A stretch of 64,000 nucleotides of DNA from JBDSSS01 sp039928615 (lineage in GTDB: Bacteria > Actinomycetota > Actinomycetes > Actinomycetales > Dermatophilaceae): assembly GCA_039928615.1 (NCBI GenBank), contig JBDSSS010000044.1, forward strand, positions 4,207 through 68,206. Reading direction: 5' to 3'. A model generated the notes under the pieces. The model was not told the DNA's origin, did not search any database, and worked only from the letters and a program-made list of their open reading frames with translations. Positions within the stretch are counted from its first letter, which is position 1. Every line of letters begins with the position of its first letter. The position numbers were made by a program, and so were the translations under genes. Shown one piece after another: positions 60,922 to 64,000 of this stretch.

Positions 60922-62814
60922 TCAGCCGAGGAGCTCGTCCACGTAGCACCAGCGCCACGCCTCACCCGGCTCGATCGAGCGCATGACCGGGTGCTGCGTC
61001 TCCTCGAAGTGCCGGTCGGCGTGCTTGCCCTCGGAGGAGTCGCAGCAGCCGACGTGCCCGCACTCGAGGCACATCCGCAGGTGCACCCAGCTCGTGCCGT
61101 CGCGCAGGCACTCCTCGCAGCCCTGGGGCGTGCGCGGACTGACGTGCAGCGACGCGGCCGCGAGGTGCTCGCACCCCGCGTCGGAGCCCTGGGGCGGCAG
61201 GCGCAGCTCGCCCTCCCGGCGCTCGTCCGCCTCGTCTATCCGCTCGAGCACCGTCTCCTCGAGGTCGAGGGCGCCGAGCAGGTCGCGGAGCACCTCGAAG
61301 TCGGCCTGCCCCGCGTCGCGCATCCGCAGCACCTCGTCGCGCTCGGCGGCGATCATCTTGCTGCGCACCCGACGGTACTGCTCGCTCGGGGTCTCGTCGG
61401 CGTCCTCGTCGCGGCGGCCGAGCCGCTCCCACATCGCGTTGACCCGGTCGCGCGACCGGCTCGTCAGCAGCTCGCGCGTGGAGTCGCCCACGTCGGGCTC
61501 GTGCTCGAGGACCTCGAGCCCCTTGGCGGCCGACGCCTGCAGGGCGCTCGCCGCCTGGAGCACGTCCTCGCGCGGGTCGGGGCCCTGGACGCCGAGCAGC
61601 CGGGCGAGCGCCGGCAGCGTCGTCCCCTGGAGCAGCAGGCTGCCGATGGTGACGACGACGGCGATGAGCACGAGCACGTCGCGCTGCGGGGTGTCCTCCG
61701 GCAGCAGCAGCGCTGCCGCGAGCGTCACCACCCCGCGCATCCCAGCCCACGAGACGATCGCCGCGTAGGACCACGGCGCCTTCGGCTCGGCTCGCAGGAT
61801 CCGCGTCGAGAGGAGGCTGTAGGGGAAGACCCAGGCCGGGCGCAGCAGCAGCACGAGCACGAACGTCCCGCCCGCCGCGGCGATGATCTGGCCGAGCGGC
61901 AGGTCGGAGGACCGGACGCTGTCGATGACGTAGAAGACCCGGAGGCCGATGAGCAGGAAGACGGTGTTCTCGAGGAGGAACTGGATCGAGGACCAGTTGA
62001 TCCGCTCGCTGAGCCGCGAGGCACCCGGCTGGGTGCGCGGGGACCGGTGGCCGAGGATGAGCCCGCAGGCGACGACGCTGATGACGCCCGATGCGTGCAG
62101 CTCCTCCGCCGGCACGTAGGCCAGGAACGGCGCCATGATCGACAGGATGGTGTCGAAGGTCGCGTCGCGGCTCAGCTTGCGGCGCACCACCTCGATGACC
62201 GCCGCGACGGCGAGGCCGATCGCGACGCCGCCGGCCGATGCCCAGGCGAAGTCGAGCAGGATCGAGCCGGCGTTGACGTCGCCGAGGTTGCCGCCGAGGC
62301 TGCTCGCCAGGCCCGCGGCCGCGAGCGCGGTGCGCAGGGAGACGAGGGCCGTGGCGTCGTTGACGAGCGACTCGCCCTCGAGGATCGAGACGATCCGGCG
62401 GGGCAGCCCGATCTGGCGCCCGATCGAGGTCGCGGCGACGGCGTCCGGCGGCCCCACGACGGCGCCGAGGGCGAAGGCGACGGCGAACGGGATGGGCAGG
62501 ATCCACCACAGGAAGAGCCCGACCCCGAGCGCGGTGAACAGGACGAGCCCGACCGAGAGGCTGACGATCGAGATCCGGTTGGCCCGGAAGTCGATGAGCG
62601 AGGTCTGGATGGCCGCGGCGTAGAGCAGCGGCGGCAGGAAGCCGAGCAGGATCAGCTCGGGGCTGACCGACACCTCGGGGACGAACGGCAGGTAGGAGCC
62701 GATGATCCCGAGGAGCATGAGCACGAGCGGCGCGGGGACCCGGATCCGGTCCGCGAGCCACGCTCCGGCGAGGACGGTCCCGGCGACGACGAGCAGTCCG
62801 ATGGCGATGTCCAC
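60922..62814 (-). CDS. CPA1-type Na+/H+ antiporter with C-terminal UBP-type zinc finger
   Basis: A 630-residue protein. Residues ~1-410 are a CPA1 antiporter with about twelve helices, including ALGAVVGPPDAVAATSIG with the ion-binding Asp and LEGESLVNDATALVSLRTAL in the core. A cytosolic helical linker with many Arg, Glu and Asp residues runs ~415-540. The final ~90 residues are a UBP-type zinc finger (GCEHL ... GCEECLRDGTSWVHLRMCLECGHVGCCDSSEGKHADRHFEETQHPV), with Cys/His ligands intact. This domain binds ubiquitin C-termini in eukaryotes; its bacterial partner is unknown. I chose GTG at 62814, where the first helix begins; the frame opens to 62853. Confidence 0.9.
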   Translation of the reverse strand: MDIAIGLLVVAGTVLAGAWLADRIRVPAPLVLMLLGIIGSYLPFVPEVSVSPELILLGFLPPLLYAAAIQTSLIDFRANRISIVSLSVGLVLFTALGVGLFLWWILPIPFAVAFALGAVVGPPDAVAATSIGRQIGLPRRIVSILEGESLVNDATALVSLRTALAAAGLASSLGGNLGDVNAGSILLDFAWASAGGVAIGLAVAAVIEVVRRKLSRDATFDTILSIMAPFLAYVPAEELHASGVISVVACGLILGHRSPRTQPGASRLSERINWSSIQFLLENTVFLLIGLRVFYVIDSVRSSDLPLGQIIAAAGGTFVLVLLLRPAWVFPYSLLSTRILRAEPKAPWSYAAIVSWAGMRGVVTLAAALLLPEDTPQRDVLVLIAVVVTIGSLLLQGTTLPALARLLGVQGPDPREDVLQAASALQASAAKGLEVLEHEPDVGDSTRELLTSRSRDRVNAMWERLGRRDEDADETPSEQYRRVRSKMIAAERDEVLRMRDAGQADFEVLRDLLGALDLEETVLERIDEADERREGELRLPPQGSDAGCEHLAAASLHVSPRTPQGCEECLRDGTSWVHLRMCLECGHVGCCDSSEGKHADRHFEETQHPVMRSIEPGEAWRWCYVDELLG

Positions 62815-62877
62815 GGCGCCATGATCCACCACCCGGGGGCACGGCGCGGCCACGCGCCATCCTGCGGCCGGCCGGCC

Positions 62878-63999
62878 TCAGGCGAAGAAGTCGCGGACCG
62901 CCCCGATGACCCGCGCCTGGTCGGCCTCGGTGAGCTCGGTCGCGCACGGCAGGGACGCCCCTCGTGCGAAGAGGTCGTCGCCGACGAGACCGCCCGCGGC
63001 GTCCCCGACGACCTGCGCGTGGGCGAAGGGCGGCTGCGCGTGGAGCGGCCGCCACAGCGCCCGGGCGCCGACCCCGCGCGCGTTGAGGTGGTCGAGGAAG
63101 GCATCCCGCCCCCGCTCCGGCGCCACCATGACGGAGTAGAGCCAGTAGGTCGCGTCGAGCCCCTCGACCCGGGGCGGGAGCACGAGCGGCAGGTCGGCGA
63201 AGGCCTCGTCGTAGCGGGCCGCGATCCGGTGCTTGGCCTCGATGAAGGACGGCAGCCGCTCGAGCTGGGCGAGCCCGAGGCCGGCCGCGATGTTGGTGAG
63301 CCGGTAGTTGTAGCCGACCTCGTCGTGGAGGTAGCCGACGTCGGGCACCTTGGCCTGGGTCGTCAGGTGCCGGGCCCGGGCCGCGAGGTCGTCGTCGTCG
63401 GTGACGAGCATGCCGCCACCGCCGGTCGTCGCGATCTTGTTGCCGTTGAAGGAGTAGCAGCCGACGGCGCCGACGGTCCCCGTGTGCCGACCGGCATACG
63501 GCCCCGTCGTCCACGTGGCCCCGAGCGACTCGGCGGCGTCCTCGAGCACGGGTATGCCGTGCCGCTCGCAGGCGGCCATCAGCGGTCCCATGTCGGCGGG
63601 CTGCCCGAGCACGTGGACGATCTCGACGACCTGGGGCAGCGGGGCCCCCGCGGCAGCGCGGGCGTCGAGCTCGGCCGCGAGCAGCTCGGGGTCGAGGTTC
63701 CAGGTGCGGGTCTCGGAGTCGACGAGCACCGGCTCGGCCCCGAGGTAGGCGATCGGGTTGACCGACCCGACGAAGGTGAAGTCGGAGCAGACGACCTCGT
63801 CACCGCGCTCGACACCGAGCAGGATGAGGCCGATGTGGATGGCCGCGGTGCCGGTCGAGCAGGCGATCGCGTGCTTCGCGCCGACGAGGTGGGCGAAGCG
63901 GTCCTCGAACTCCGCAACGAAGGGACCGACCGACGAGACGAAGCCCGACTCGACGGCCTCGAGGACGTAGTGGCGCTCCCGCTCGCCGATGTTGGGCAC
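62878..63999 (-). CDS. DegT/DnrJ/EryC1-family aminotransferase, 5' end missing
   Basis: The frame is open to the window edge, so the gene starts beyond 64000; 373 residues are visible. It is a PLP aminotransferase of the DegT/DnrJ/EryC1 family, making amino-sugars for surface glycans or secondary metabolites. The PLP lysine is in CYSFNGNKIATTGGGGML near residue 187. VGAKHAIACSTGTAAIHIGL near 40 and DFTFVGSVNPIAYLGAEPVLVD near 75 are family blocks. The first visible codons, PNIGERERHYV, follow the usual VP of the family start. It is close to LegC/perosamine-synthase types, but the exact product is not known. Confidence 0.9.
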   Translation of the reverse strand: MPNIGERERHYVLEAVESGFVSSVGPFVAEFEDRFAHLVGAKHAIACSTGTAAIHIGLILLGVERGDEVVCSDFTFVGSVNPIAYLGAEPVLVDSETRTWNLDPELLAAELDARAAAGAPLPQVVEIVHVLGQPADMGPLMAACERHGIPVLEDAAESLGATWTTGPYAGRHTGTVGAVGCYSFNGNKIATTGGGGMLVTDDDDLAARARHLTTQAKVPDVGYLHDEVGYNYRLTNIAAGLGLAQLERLPSFIEAKHRIAARYDEAFADLPLVLPPRVEGLDATYWLYSVMVAPERGRDAFLDHLNARGVGARALWRPLHAQPPFAHAQVVGDAAGGLVGDDLFARGASLPCATELTEADQARVIGAVRDFFA

Positions 64000-64000
64000 C

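Overview
The window is a contiguous piece of a high-GC actinobacterial chromosome. Mycothione reductase, two WhiB regulators, MtrA-MtrB-LpqB, the F420 genes fbiA and fbiB, an NAD-glutamate dehydrogenase of the very large type and a SAM-IV riboswitch all point to Actinomycetota. Gene order and the lack of mycolate genes suggest a Micrococcales lineage near Intrasporangiaceae (Janibacter, Knoellia, Tetrasphaera); this placement is inference. The order whiB1, pdtaS ... Rv3235-like, secA, hpf, comF, lpqB, mtrB, mtrA ... sahH ... SIS protein, Trm112-like, manB, DUF3499, Rv3259-like ... whiB2, fbiA, fbiB ... fadE25-like follows the Mycobacterium tuberculosis Rv3219-Rv3274c region, so most of the window is ancestral core chromosome. 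I see no insertion sequence, prophage, CRISPR array, tRNA or rRNA.

Layout. 1-2 kb: end of the 2-oxoglutarate decarboxylase/dehydrogenase gene, a DUF6104 protein, an SGNH hydrolase and a membrane protein. 2.4-9.6 kb: whiB1, the PdtaS-type sensor kinase and a 1733-residue glutamate dehydrogenase with a lysine-rich histone-like tail. 9.7-11 kb: two helical proteins of unknown function and a DUF2505 protein. 11-17 kb: pruA, a DUF4870 membrane protein, an SGNH hydrolase, a Nudix protein, DUF6912 and a WS/DGAT acyltransferase. 16.6-18.4 kb: a cupredoxin-like lipoprotein and its membrane partner. 18.4-21 kb: CpaE-like and CpaB-like Tad pilus proteins, divergent from a BldC-like HTH gene. 21-28.7 kb: LysM and Rv3235-like proteins, secA, a YcaQ-type DNA glycosylase coupled to a LuxR response regulator, and hpf. 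28.9-36.5 kb: comF, lpqB, mtrB, mtrA, a lipoprotein and a polytopic membrane protein. 36.6-44.4 kb: sahH, a CDF cation transporter, mycothione reductase, a SIS protein, Trm112-like, manB, DUF3499 and a zincin-like remnant. 44.4-51.8 kb: DUF5719, a GT2 membrane glycosyltransferase, whiB2, fbiA and fbiB. 51.9-56.6 kb: the main Tad/Flp pilus operon (cpaF, tadB, tadC, small pilin-like gene, TadE-, TadF- and TadG-like genes). 57-64 kb: an acyl-CoA dehydrogenase, SAM-IV riboswitch plus metY, an S66 peptidase, a Na+/H+ antiporter with a UBP-type zinc finger, and the end of a DegT-type aminotransferase gene.

How the genes work together. PruA, glutamate dehydrogenase and the 2-oxoglutarate enzyme form consecutive steps from proline-derived P5C through glutamate and 2-oxoglutarate towards the TCA cycle. 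SahH and riboswitch-controlled metY belong to methionine/SAM recycling. MtrAB-LpqB, WhiB1/2, PdtaS and SecA cover envelope, division, redox and secretion control. The Tad genes are split between two loci about 32 kb apart.

Two sequence-level patterns stand out. First, the octamer CGGCATAC/GTATGCCG recurs about 25 times, in coding regions where it forces otherwise rare codons and in terminator stems. Second, many lone genes have a TANNNT box six to eight bases before the start codon, the pattern expected for leaderless mRNAs; I used it to choose several starts.
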